From positions 3,720,001-3,784,000 of the forward strand of contig CP119313.1 in assembly GCA_029202485.1 (NCBI GenBank): a stretch of 64,000 nucleotides of DNA, in the 5' to 3' direction. Shown here piece by piece: positions 34,043 through 42,348 of the stretch. The stretch's first letter is position 1. Every line of letters starts with the position of its first letter. The position numbers were made by a program, and so were the translations under genes. This DNA is from Candidatus Pedobacter colombiensis. GTDB taxonomy: Bacteria; Bacteroidota; Bacteroidia; Sphingobacteriales; Sphingobacteriaceae. The notes beneath the pieces were generated by a model that was given only the letters and a program-made list of their open reading frames with translations, did no database searches and was not told the origin of the DNA.

Positions 34043-34788
34043 TGGCAAATAAGATACTGGAATTACATGAATTGAAACGAGAGTTCGTTATGGGTGAGAT
34101 GACCGTTAAAGCATTAAAAGGGCTGTCATTTGAAATCACCTCCGGCGAATTTGTGACCATTATGGGTAGCAGTGGATCCGGTAAAACAACACTCTTAAAT
34201 ATTTTAGGCTGTCTGGATAAGCCAACCGAAGGAAGTTATTTTTTAGATGGAATTGATATTAAGACTTTAAATAGTGATGAACTGGCGGGGCTGAGAAATA
34301 AAAAAATTGGTTTTGTATTTCAAGCCTATAATTTATTACCCAGAACAAATGCGTTAGAGAATGTGGAACTACCACTCTTTTACAATAAGGATATGACTGC
34401 CGAAGAGCGTAAAGAAAGGGCCATCAAAGCACTTGATGCTGTAAAACTGAGTGATCGGTTTGATCATACACCTAACCAATTGTCAGGGGGACAGCAACAG
34501 CGGGTAGCCATTGCCAGGGCACTGGTTAATGAACCGGTCATGATCCTTGCTGATGAGGCTACCGGAAACCTGGATACCAGAACAGCCTATGAGATTATGG
34601 CCTTAATGCAGGAACTCAATTCACAAGGAAAAACCATTGTTTTTGTGACACACGAACCCGATATTGCAGCCTTTAGCAGTCGAACAATTATGCTCAAGGA
34701 TGGTAAATTGCTAAAAGATAACATCAATAAAAATCCCCGTTCTGCTAAAGAAGCCCTGGCTACGTTTCCAGAATCTGACGACTATTAA
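34042..34788 (+). CDS. ABC transporter ATP-binding protein (MacB/LolD type)
   Basis: A 248-residue ATPase with Walker A GSSGSGKTT, a Q-loop in GFVFQAYNLLPR, the signature LSGGQQQRVAIARAL, Walker B VMILADEATGNLD and the H-loop in FVTHEPD. This is the LolD/MacB subfamily, which powers mechanotransmission pumps rather than classical importers. It overlaps the adaptor gene by one base and lies 9 bp before the permease. In E. coli the ATPase and permease are fused in MacB; here they are separate, as is usual in many Bacteroidota. Confidence 0.92.
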   Translation: MANKILELHELKREFVMGEMTVKALKGLSFEITSGEFVTIMGSSGSGKTTLLNILGCLDKPTEGSYFLDGIDIKTLNSDELAGLRNKKIGFVFQAYNLLPRTNALENVELPLFYNKDMTAEERKERAIKALDAVKLSDRFDHTPNQLSGGQQQRVAIARALVNEPVMILADEATGNLDTRTAYEIMALMQELNSQGKTIVFVTHEPDIAAFSSRTIMLKDGKLLKDNINKNPRSAKEALATFPESDDY

Positions 34789-34797
34789 ACTGATAAG

Positions 34798-36021
34798 ATG
34801 AGCATTTTAAATCTATTAAAGATCGCTTTTCGGGCATTAAAAAGAAACAAACTACGTGCCTTCTTAACCATGTTAGGGGTTATTATCGGCGTGGCTGCTG
34901 TGATTGCCATGATGGCTATTGGACAGGGTTCTAAACAAAGCATCAAAGCTTCTTTGTCAGGTATGGGATCTAACATGATTACTGTGCTGCCTCAAAGTAA
35001 TACTCCTGGAAGTGTAAGGCTAGCAGGAACCAGTATTCAGACTTTAAAACTGCAAGATATTGATGCCATAAAAAGGCTTCAATCCGATAACATAAATGGC
35101 CTTTCACCCGTAATTTCCAGCAGCGGTCAAGCCATTAAAGCGGGGAACAACTGGCCAACCAACATTACGGGTATTGGCCTGGATTATATGCACATCAGAC
35201 AGCTCGAGCTTTTGGATGGAATTATGTTTTCCAACAACGACATCAAAAAATCGGCAAAGGTTTGCCTGTTGGGTAAAACCGTAATAGATAATCTTTTCCC
35301 TGATGGAAGTAATCCGATTGGTCAGATCATACGTTTCAAAAGCATTCCTTTTCAGGTGATTGGTACATTAGTGCCAAAGGGACAAAGTAATTTCGGACAA
35401 GATCAGGATGATATTATTCTTGCCCCCTACACTACAGTACAAAATAGAATTACTGCAACTAACTACTTACAAGCGATTTATGCTTCTGCCGTTTCTGAAG
35501 AGGCCAGTGATGCTGCTACGAATGAAATAACCAATGCGATAAGAGAAAGTCATAAGTTATTACCATCGCAGGATAATGATTTTCAAGTCCGTACTCAGGC
35601 ACAGTTGATTGCCACTATTACTGCGACGAGTAGTATGCTTACTGTTTTATTAACCGCAATCGCAGGGATTTCCTTATTGATTGGTGGTATAGGGATTATG
35701 AATATAATGTATGTTTCAGTTACTGAGAGAACGCGGGAGATAGGTTTAAGGATGTCTATTGGTGCACGCGGCAAAGATATATTAATGCAATTTTTGATCG
35801 AGGCTGTTTTAATCAGTATCACAGGCGGGGTACTCGGCGTTTTACTGGGAGTAACTTCAGCCTATTTAATTGCTTATTTTTTACACTGGCCAATATTAAT
35901 TTCTCAGGCTTCTATCGTTATTTCCTTTTTGGTGTGTGGTATTACCGGTATATTTTTTGGATACTACCCGGCACAAAAAGCCAGTAGACTTGATCCTATT
36001 GAAGCACTGAGGTACGAGTAA
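34798..36021 (+). CDS. MacB-type FtsX-domain ABC permease
   Basis: A 407-residue protein. One membrane helix near residues 22-42 (FLTMLGVIIGVAAVIAMM) is followed by a large periplasmic domain (residues about 50-275) and then three helices with the FtsX pattern GGIGIMNIMYVSVTERTREI. The C-terminus shows the typical PAQKASRLDPIEALRYE. Together with the ATPase, adaptor and TolC genes it forms a complete tripartite MacAB-TolC-like exporter. The 3' end overlaps the convergent DUF5519 gene by 26 bp. Confidence 0.92.
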   Translation: MSILNLLKIAFRALKRNKLRAFLTMLGVIIGVAAVIAMMAIGQGSKQSIKASLSGMGSNMITVLPQSNTPGSVRLAGTSIQTLKLQDIDAIKRLQSDNINGLSPVISSSGQAIKAGNNWPTNITGIGLDYMHIRQLELLDGIMFSNNDIKKSAKVCLLGKTVIDNLFPDGSNPIGQIIRFKSIPFQVIGTLVPKGQSNFGQDQDDIILAPYTTVQNRITATNYLQAIYASAVSEEASDAATNEITNAIRESHKLLPSQDNDFQVRTQAQLIATITATSSMLTVLLTAIAGISLLIGGIGIMNIMYVSVTERTREIGLRMSIGARGKDILMQFLIEAVLISITGGVLGVLLGVTSAYLIAYFLHWPILISQASIVISFLVCGITGIFFGYYPAQKASRLDPIEALRYE

Positions 36022-36442
36022 TTCTCTGATAAGCGATCATTAATAATTCTTCAGCATAAGCTTTATCATAATAATTCACGATGTAAAAACTTATCCATCC
36101 AGATTTTTCAAAAACATGATGCGGTTGTATCCTACCCTTATCTAATAATTGCTGCTTAATCTCTCTGGTGAATAAAACATCAAGTAATCCATTACCATGT
36201 AAGTGTCCAATTTCTTTGCCCCTGCAATTAAACTGCAGCCCCCCATACTTATGCATGCTTACACTAGTTCCCTCCCAACTTAACACTTCATACTCTATTT
36301 CATCGAACCAATCTAACAGGTAAGATCTGGTCATAAATACCCAAAGCTTCAACAAGCTATCAAATACATGTGGAAATAAAGGTATTGACTTTAAAAAGCC
36401 CAAGTACCTAACAACAAATGAGAACAGTCCCTTATTTTTCAC
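35996..36442 (-). CDS. DUF5519 / luciferase-like domain protein
   Basis: A 148-residue protein starting at GTG; no ATG occurs before residue 37, so GTG is likely real. The C-terminal half has the pattern FNCRGKEIGHLHGNGLLDV ... HHVFEKSGWISFYI, which I recognise from the DUF5519 ('luciferase domain') family. Biochemical function in bacteria is unknown. It overlaps the upstream SRPBCC gene by 11 bp and is the last gene of the GbsR-led operon. Confidence 0.65.
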   Translation of the reverse strand: MKNKGLFSFVVRYLGFLKSIPLFPHVFDSLLKLWVFMTRSYLLDWFDEIEYEVLSWEGTSVSMHKYGGLQFNCRGKEIGHLHGNGLLDVLFTREIKQQLLDKGRIQPHHVFEKSGWISFYIVNYYDKAYAEELLMIAYQRITRTSVLQ

Positions 36443-37343
36443 TTAACATTTTAATGTGTTCCATGACTCTCAAATGCACATTTCTAGTAATGCTTTTGGC
36501 CCAGATATCATAATACCATACCGGGAAAACATGCAGCCTATACCAACTATTACCCACCAAAGTGGTTGTTCCATTTCCATTGTCCTTTAACAAAAACTGT
36601 CCACGAAGAATATCGATATGTCCCATAATTTCAGGGTCTAGTGGCTGTTTTACAATATCAAAAGTAAGATTCTCATTAGGTTTATAGGTTACAATCTTTT
36701 CATCGAAAGTATAGCCATTACTAAATATGCATTTGCGACCTGCTCCTTCATAATACCCCTCAACTGTGGTTTGCATAGGACTAGGCATACCTATTTGAAA
36801 CAACCAATAGTTCTCTTTCTTTTCTATTTTATCAAATGCGACTACATTTTTCCAAATTTCCTCGGGCGTAGCATTTACAACTATCTCGTCAGCCACCAGA
36901 TTCACATAATCATGATTGGATAGAGAATCAGACACAAAAACCGCAAAGAGCAACGAGAACACACTCACATTTAATGTTTGATTATTTTTTCTGAACATGC
37001 GTTGTCCGATAAATACCCCGGTTATAATAAAGCCGAAAATAAGCGGAGATACGATAAGTAAACAAATGACTCCCTCTTTTAAAAAGACATAACTTAACAA
37101 GATGGCTACTACACCATTCAAAACGGAATAACCAGTAAGCGCTTTACTCTTTAAATTGTCTTTTATCCAGAACCATGAACTAATAATTCCCATCAATAAA
37201 GGTACAATCACAAACACTGAAAATATCAGTGTCCCGCTCTCCTTAAAATTAGCGTATTTACTGATTCCTACAATCAGCATTGCGACAATGTTTGATGCAG
37301 CAAATCCCTTAAATAAATTGGTTTTGTAAAAGTTCAAATTCAT
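36432..37343 (-). CDS. Membrane protein with C-terminal SRPBCC (START-like) domain
   Basis: A 303-residue protein. About four hydrophobic segments occupy residues 12-140, followed by a SRPBCC/polyketide-cyclase-like domain starting with IVVNATPEEIWKNVV and ending in a long C-terminal helix. These domains bind lipids or other hydrophobic ligands. The membrane-plus-SRPBCC arrangement lies in an operon with an epimerase-like protein and a DCC protein, which suggests a membrane-linked process, but no substrate can be named. Confidence 0.75.
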   Translation of the reverse strand: MNLNFYKTNLFKGFAASNIVAMLIVGISKYANFKESGTLIFSVFVIVPLLMGIISSWFWIKDNLKSKALTGYSVLNGVVAILLSYVFLKEGVICLLIVSPLIFGFIITGVFIGQRMFRKNNQTLNVSVFSLLFAVFVSDSLSNHDYVNLVADEIVVNATPEEIWKNVVAFDKIEKKENYWLFQIGMPSPMQTTVEGYYEGAGRKCIFSNGYTFDEKIVTYKPNENLTFDIVKQPLDPEIMGHIDILRGQFLLKDNGNGTTTLVGNSWYRLHVFPVWYYDIWAKSITRNVHLRVMEHIKMLSEK

Positions 37344-37408
37344 AATATTGTTCAGTTTTAATGAATTAAGAAATGATTAAATATGCGTTAATACGTTCAA
37401 ATTTTGAC

Positions 37409-38335
37409 CTAGATGCGAATGCTTAAAATGTCTTTAATTGCATGTTCCGCCTTCTGAAAAATAAATGGATAACCGGAGTCCGCAAGATGTTTTGGTGCAA
37501 CCCATCTGCTTTTTAAAATTAATTCAGTTTCTGTCCCAATAAATATAGCCCCTAGTTCTAATAACCATGTCGGAGATGGTAAGCCAAATGGGATACCATA
37601 GGCAGTACGTATTATTTTCATCAATTTTGCATTTTTCACTGCTTCCGGACTCGTACAATTGACAACACCATTAAGGTCTTTATGCTGCATCAACCATTCC
37701 GTACATTTTGCAACATCCTGCTCATGAATCCATGATACATATTGGTTGCCATCTCCTTGCCTTCCTCCAAGACCGAATTTGACAAGATTGAGTAAACGAG
37801 GGAAAGCGCCATCGCTCCTGCCAAATACAATTCCCATCCGCAAAGTAATTTTCCTCGTATTTGGAGTATTTGTTTCGAAGAAAGTTTGCTCCCATTGACG
37901 ACAAACATCTATAGAAAATCCATATCCAATTTCACCCATTTCTTCATCCTGAGCATGGTCCTCTGCATGGCGATAAATAGTAGCAGAAGTGATATTTATC
38001 CAAAGTTCTGGAGGACTTTTCATTTTATTGATAGCCCTTCCCAAAGCTTTTGTTGGATTGATCCTTGAAGCTACAATCTCATTTCTATTCTTCTCTGTAT
38101 ACCTACAATTTACATTTTTACCACATAGATTGACCAAAAGCACTGCACCTTCTAAAGTACCTTCCCATTCACCTTCATCAACTCCATTCCAAACTATCGT
38201 TTTGATATTTCCATCAGCAGGTGCTGGTTTACGGCTCAGAATAATAATTTCTTCAGCAAGATTTTGGTAATATTGAGCCAAAACACCTCCAAGATAGCCG
38301 TTTCCCCCAGCCAAAATGATCTTATTATATTTCAT
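37409..38335 (-). CDS. TIGR01777-family epimerase (SDR, YfcH-like)
   Basis: A 308-residue protein with an N-terminal Rossmann motif (GGNGYLGG near residue 10), VLLVNLCGKNVNCRYTEKNR near residue 85 and the WINITSATIYRH segment typical of TIGR01777 epimerases. A C-terminal DUF1731-like tail is present (WVAPKHLADSGYPF). It is an NAD(P)-binding extended SDR; actual substrates are unknown for most of the family. It lies 10 bp from the DCC gene and shares its operon. Confidence 0.85.
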   Translation of the reverse strand: MKYNKIILAGGNGYLGGVLAQYYQNLAEEIIILSRKPAPADGNIKTIVWNGVDEGEWEGTLEGAVLLVNLCGKNVNCRYTEKNRNEIVASRINPTKALGRAINKMKSPPELWINITSATIYRHAEDHAQDEEMGEIGYGFSIDVCRQWEQTFFETNTPNTRKITLRMGIVFGRSDGAFPRLLNLVKFGLGGRQGDGNQYVSWIHEQDVAKCTEWLMQHKDLNGVVNCTSPEAVKNAKLMKIIRTAYGIPFGLPSPTWLLELGAIFIGTETELILKSRWVAPKHLADSGYPFIFQKAEHAIKDILSIRI

Positions 38336-38345
38336 GATTAAGTGT

Positions 38346-39158
38346 TTAAATTATGATGAAAAGTACTGCAATACGATATAAAACCCAGGTGATCGTCAGC
38401 GTCCAGCCGATTTGTAAAAGCCTGCTTCTTCTGATGTGTTCCAACAACATCAGACTTGCAACCGCCATAAACCAGGCAAGATAAAAATATGGACTAAGCG
38501 TTAACCATACTGATGACAGCATTGCCGGTAACAACAACAATGCCCCTGCAAAGGAGATCGTCATCATATTGCCCAGGTATCCCCAGATTTTATCTCTACT
38601 GACAAATGTGATGATCAATCCTTGAAATAAAATTTGTCCTCCGCAAACGAAATACTCCCTGTAAGCATGACCTTTAGGCAACAAGCCCGACATTAAACCA
38701 CTATAAACAGAAAGGATATATGCTGTTACCAACCAGGTAAAAATCAAATAGGCAATACGATAATGTAGTTTAAATGTTGGCTGAAATTGAAACCTTTCTC
38801 CTTTAGTCGGCGGCACAATTATCCTCCTGTTATAAGCGATAAATGCATATACACTGCCCATTAACCAAATGAAAGGTTTAAATCTAAAAAGAGGTCCGAA
38901 GAAAGGCATAATGATTGCAAAAATTTTAAATAGACTTTCGATGCCATAAGTCACCTCTCCTGTTTCCTGATTCACCAAAGCCATTTCGTTTACAGCCCGC
39001 TGCCGATCTACCATTGGACATGCCTGAGCAGGTAATTCCTGATAAGCAGCCCGTCCTTCCTTCTCTAAAAGGCCTATACTCACAAATGCATTCGTATATA
39101 TACTGCACATCGGACATTCTTCATCAAACAGGATCAGGTGGTTTTTCAGCGTTTTCAT
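38346..39158 (-). CDS. DCC-family (DUF393) thiol-disulfide oxidoreductase-like membrane protein
   Basis: A 270-residue protein. The N-terminus shows LILFDEECPMCSIYTNAFV, the DxxCxxC motif that names the DCC family. About five membrane segments follow from residue 130. A redox role is assumed for the family but not proven. It follows the GbsR regulator by 8 bp. DCC, TIGR01777 and SRPBCC genes clustered together recur in bacteria, as far as I recall, which supports a common process. Confidence 0.8.
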   Translation of the reverse strand: MKTLKNHLILFDEECPMCSIYTNAFVSIGLLEKEGRAAYQELPAQACPMVDRQRAVNEMALVNQETGEVTYGIESLFKIFAIIMPFFGPLFRFKPFIWLMGSVYAFIAYNRRIIVPPTKGERFQFQPTFKLHYRIAYLIFTWLVTAYILSVYSGLMSGLLPKGHAYREYFVCGGQILFQGLIITFVSRDKIWGYLGNMMTISFAGALLLLPAMLSSVWLTLSPYFYLAWFMAVASLMLLEHIRRSRLLQIGWTLTITWVLYRIAVLFIII

Positions 39159-39166
39159 ATCATTCG

Positions 39167-39673
39167 CTATTTAAACATTTTAAAAATTGCCCCCCAAAAC
39201 CAGTTTTCTTCTGCTTTAAGCATGGTATCCAATGTTTTATCCACATTTTTAGCAAGGTTATTGATATCCGTAACTGTTCTATTGAAGGTTTTAAATTCGG
39301 GATCTTTTGTATCTCCCTGTACATTCGACAGCTCATCCAGGATTTTCAAAACAGGGTCTAGTTCCCTCTTTCTACGTTCTTTTACTACCTGCCGAGCTAT
39401 ATTCCAGGTATCCTTATCCGCATAAAAATACTCCTTCCGCTCACCGGCTTTATGCTGTTTCTCTACTAATCCCCAACCTATCAAATCTCTTAAAGTCATA
39501 TTTGCATTTCCTCTCGAAATACTTAGGTCTTTCATGATCTCTTCTGTTGTCAACGCTTCCGGCGACACCAGGAGTAGCGCATGAACCTGGGCCATGGTAC
39601 GGTTAATCCCCCATTCTGAGCCCAGCTTGCCCCATGCCTCTATGAATTTTTGTTTTGCTGCTGTCAATTCCAT
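39167..39673 (-). CDS. GbsR/MarR-family transcriptional regulator
   Basis: 168 residues from ATG at 39673 (the frame runs two codons further to a TTG). It shows the GbsR layout: FIEAWGKLGSEWGINRTMAQ, a winged helix with LTTEEIMKDLSISRGNANMT, the wing VEKQHKAGERKEYFYADKDT and a C-terminal helical region. It heads the minus-strand operon, and a 14-bp inverted repeat lies just upstream of its -7 box, so it probably represses its own operon. Confidence 0.88.
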   Translation of the reverse strand: MELTAAKQKFIEAWGKLGSEWGINRTMAQVHALLLVSPEALTTEEIMKDLSISRGNANMTLRDLIGWGLVEKQHKAGERKEYFYADKDTWNIARQVVKERRKRELDPVLKILDELSNVQGDTKDPEFKTFNRTVTDINNLAKNVDKTLDTMLKAEENWFWGAIFKMFK

Positions 39674-39686
39674 GAACAAATATACA

Positions 39687-39694
39687 CAAATATA
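39687..39694 (-). promoter_or_regulatory. Candidate -7 box for the GbsR operon
   Basis: On the minus strand this reads TATATTTG, an exact TAnnTTTG match, 13 bp upstream of the GbsR ATG. A second TATATTTG (39677-39684) lies too close to the start to serve. The inverted repeat 39692-39727 overlaps its upstream edge. Confidence 0.5.
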
Positions 39695-39727
39695 TTAAAT
39701 TTTCAATAATTACTGAAAGTTTAATAT
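39692..39727. promoter_or_regulatory. Putative operator between GbsR and HAD genes
   Basis: Arms ATATTAAATTTTCA (39692-39705) and TGAAAGTTTAATAT (39714-39727) are complementary at 13 of 14 positions, with an 8-bp spacer. The position over the GbsR promoter fits a dimeric repressor such as the adjacent GbsR/MarR protein. The binding itself is inference. Confidence 0.55.
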
Positions 39728-39774
39728 CAAATAGAAATAACATATAAGCCAAAAAAACATCCTAAATTTGCGTA

Positions 39775-40437
39775 ATGAACAATGAGATTGCAGTTATTTT
39801 TGACATGGATGGCGTAATATGCCATACCAACCCATATCACTCTCTTGCCTTTCGTGAATTTTTCGCGGCAAGGAACTTAGCTCCTACTGACGAAGAATTT
39901 GCAGAACACATGTTTGGCAAAAGCAATAGTTATATCTTAAGTCACTTTTTTAAACGTCCTGTTACTGGAGCCGAACTGCTGGAATTGGAACAGGAAAAAG
40001 AGGGATTGTTCCGTAAAATTTATGAACCTTATATTGAACCTATCTCTGGAATTGTTGAATTTATTTCGGATTTAAATCAAAATGGGGTAAAACTAGGTGT
40101 AGCTACCTCAGCTCCATATGCCAATCTGGAATTGATTCTAAGTAAAATTGATATCCACAAAAAACTGGGTTCGATCCTGGCTAGCGAAGATGTAAAAAAA
40201 CATAAACCTGATCCGGAAGTATACTTGAAATCGGCCGCAAACCTGGGTGTAAAACCAGAGCAATGCCTTGTATTTGAAGATTCTTTTTCAGGCATCACCG
40301 CAGCATTAAACGCCGGAATGCGCGTTGTTGGTGTACTTAGCTCTCACACTAAAGAAGAGTTACCCCCTTGTAATTTATACATCGACAATTACACAGACCT
40401 GTCTTACAAAAATATCATTGAACTTTTCAATTCATAA
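39775..40437 (+). CDS. HAD-family phosphatase (beta-phosphoglucomutase-like)
   Basis: A 220-residue HAD hydrolase. Motif I is FDMDGVICHT, motif II VATSAP, motif III K in KKHKPDPEVY and motif IV VFEDSFSG. The helical cap between residues 20 and 90 fits subfamily I (beta-phosphoglucomutase and related sugar phosphatases). The substrate is likely a sugar phosphate but cannot be specified. TAAATTTG (39763-39770) sits only 4 bp before the ATG, so the transcript could be leaderless if that box is used. Confidence 0.88.
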   Translation: MNNEIAVIFDMDGVICHTNPYHSLAFREFFAARNLAPTDEEFAEHMFGKSNSYILSHFFKRPVTGAELLELEQEKEGLFRKIYEPYIEPISGIVEFISDLNQNGVKLGVATSAPYANLELILSKIDIHKKLGSILASEDVKKHKPDPEVYLKSAANLGVKPEQCLVFEDSFSGITAALNAGMRVVGVLSSHTKEELPPCNLYIDNYTDLSYKNIIELFNS

Positions 40438-40455
40438 TGCTAATCGCTATACCCC

Positions 40456-40722
40456 ATGGAAGATGAAAACAAAAATCCTTATGTTCAATTTAACGAGCAA
40501 ATCCTTAAAGATTGGAAAGACAATGGCGTAGACTATATCAAGCTTGTTGAGTTGGTTACCGATCTGCCTGTTAAATTCTTTGAGTTGATCCCCAACTCCG
40601 AAATCCCAGATGCTGGAGAAACCATTTACCATATCGATTCAGAAGACATAACAGAGCTTTTAGAACCTTTAAAACAGGTGAAATTTTTAGTGCACGAAAT
40701 CTACCTGGAAGAAGAAAATTAA
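40456..40722 (+). CDS. Small acidic hypothetical protein
   Basis: An 88-residue, acidic, soluble protein without signal or membrane segment. It follows the HAD gene by 18 bp on the same strand, so it is probably co-transcribed. It resembles no family I can name; coding is supported by an amino-acid composition typical of a globular protein. Function unknown. Confidence 0.6.
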   Translation: MEDENKNPYVQFNEQILKDWKDNGVDYIKLVELVTDLPVKFFELIPNSEIPDAGETIYHIDSEDITELLEPLKQVKFLVHEIYLEEEN

Positions 40723-40730
40723 AAATATAG

Positions 40731-41243
40731 TTAGTTCAACTTAATTTCAAACAAGCTGAATCTTCCTTTCTTGTAGTGCAACGGAAGCCCCTCGGTATTG
40801 GCTAATCTAGTTACGCCTAAGTAAGAAAAACCACAGCTCACATAATAATTATTCAGTTTATCATTCCCTGCTCCTGTGTCCATTCTGATATAGGATTTAT
40901 GCTGCTCTATGGCGTATGCTTTAACCCAGTCTACAATATGCTTCACAAAATGCATCCCCCTGAATTTAGGATTGGTAGCAATGCGATGGATGTATACAGC
41001 AGGGTCTTTATCTTTTTCCTCCCAAATTAAAGGATCATTTAAAGCCAATGTAAATACGCAGGCGATTTCCCTGTCAACAACAATCTGCCACTGAAAACCA
41101 TCTTTAATGGTCTGCGCTACCATAACTCTTTCAAATCCCAACCAGTGCATTGGTGCCACGGCCTTCTGATGAGCAGTAGCGGCATCGTAAAGTTCAAATA
41201 TAACATCTATATCCTGATCCGTACTTTTTACAATCTCCATCAT
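40731..41243 (-). CDS. GNAT family N-acetyltransferase
   Basis: About 170 residues. The frame extends upstream into the Ada-like gene, but the ATG at 41243 or 41240 (MMEIVKSTDQD) is the sensible start because it begins the GNAT fold. The acetyl-CoA core is visible as IHRIATNPKFRGMHFVKHIV, followed by IRMDTGAGNDKLNNYYVSCG. It probably acetylates a small amine or a protein; substrate unknown. It lies 68 bp downstream of the Ada-like gene on the same strand. Confidence 0.82.
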   Translation of the reverse strand: MMEIVKSTDQDIDVIFELYDAATAHQKAVAPMHWLGFERVMVAQTIKDGFQWQIVVDREIACVFTLALNDPLIWEEKDKDPAVYIHRIATNPKFRGMHFVKHIVDWVKAYAIEQHKSYIRMDTGAGNDKLNNYYVSCGFSYLGVTRLANTEGLPLHYKKGRFSLFEIKLN

Positions 41244-41311
41244 CTCATTATTTGTTTTATACAAATCTATGTAGCTTTGGCAAACTAATACAGATACAGA
41301 AATAAAATATT

Positions 41312-42154
41312 TTATGGTAACAGATGACACGCCTCCCAACCTATTATGGCTGTCTTTCTGGTATTTCCCCACATGTACCCACCAAATAATCCTGTAGATT
41401 GAATTACGCGGTGACAAGGGATTAAAAACGCTACCGGATTACTGCCAATGGCCGTCCCAACTGCTCTTGATGCATTAGGTTTATCTATTTGTCTCGCAAT
41501 TGCACCATAAGTAGAAAGCTGTCCCATTGGGATTTTCACCAGCGCTTCCCAAACTTTTAACTGAAAATCTGTCCCTTTTAAATGCAATTTTATTTCCGGT
41601 AGCTTATTCCAGTCATTTTGAAAAATAAACAACGCATTCTGCTGTATCAGATCTAATTTCCGCGTAAATGAAGCATTAGGGAATTTTCCTTTTAAGTCTT
41701 CCAGCGCCTGATACTCATCTTCATTGAAAGCCATATAACATACACCCTTGCTTGTAGAAGCAACAATGAGACCGCCAAATGGACTTTCGGCAAAACTGTA
41801 GTTTATAATAAGGTCCTTGCCACCATTTTTATATTCCGCAGGGGTCATACCCTCAATATTCACAAATAAATCATGCAGTCTACTGGTTCCTGAAAGCCCA
41901 GTTTCGTAAGCAGTATCAAAAAGTGTAGATTGATTTTCTGCCAGCATCTTTTTAGCATGTGCCACACTAATATATTGCAAGAACTTTTTGGGACTGGTAC
42001 CTGCCCAATCTGTAAATAGCCTTTGAAAATGAAAGGGGCTTAAATGCACTTTTTCAGCAATTTCTTCAAGCGTTGGCTGTGCTTTAAAATTTTCTTTTAT
42101 AAAATCTATTGCTTTTGCAATGCGCTTATAATTAAGATGATCTTGTGTTTCCAT
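41312..42154 (-). CDS. Ada-like AraC regulator / O6-methylguanine-DNA methyltransferase
   Basis: 280 residues from ATG at 42154 (METQDHLNYKRIA); upstream in-frame codons look non-coding. An AraC helix-turn-helix (LEEIAEKVHLSPFHFQRLF) is joined to a methyltransferase domain with KIPMGQLSTYGAIARQI and the active site PCHRVIQSTG, where the Cys accepts the alkyl group from O6-alkylguanine. The N-terminal zinc/Cys domain of E. coli Ada, which senses methylphosphotriesters, is absent. Such two-domain forms are common. The protein repairs alkylated DNA; whether it also regulates genes is uncertain. Confidence 0.88.
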   Translation of the reverse strand: METQDHLNYKRIAKAIDFIKENFKAQPTLEEIAEKVHLSPFHFQRLFTDWAGTSPKKFLQYISVAHAKKMLAENQSTLFDTAYETGLSGTSRLHDLFVNIEGMTPAEYKNGGKDLIINYSFAESPFGGLIVASTSKGVCYMAFNEDEYQALEDLKGKFPNASFTRKLDLIQQNALFIFQNDWNKLPEIKLHLKGTDFQLKVWEALVKIPMGQLSTYGAIARQIDKPNASRAVGTAIGSNPVAFLIPCHRVIQSTGLFGGYMWGNTRKTAIIGWEACHLLP

Positions 42155-42348
42155 GTCCTTTATTTTCACACTACAAATATGGAAAGACTTATCAACACAA
42201 AAAATCCGAAACTTGCTAATAAGTGTCAAAAATGAGAAACAATCCCACCTACTCTGGTGTTACACTTTTGCTACGCTTATTGGTTTAATGCTGTTTGTTA
42301 AACGCCATAAGATGCAACTTTGACTTACAGGGCAGTAAACACAGTATC

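Noticed and set aside
41244..41417. Extended N-terminus of the GNAT gene
   Set aside because: It overlaps the Ada-like gene, and its sequence lacks GNAT features; the internal Met-Met start is better.
42295..42348. Upstream extension of the DUF3943-like gene
   Set aside because: The ATG at 42349 opens a proper signal peptide; the extension would bury it.
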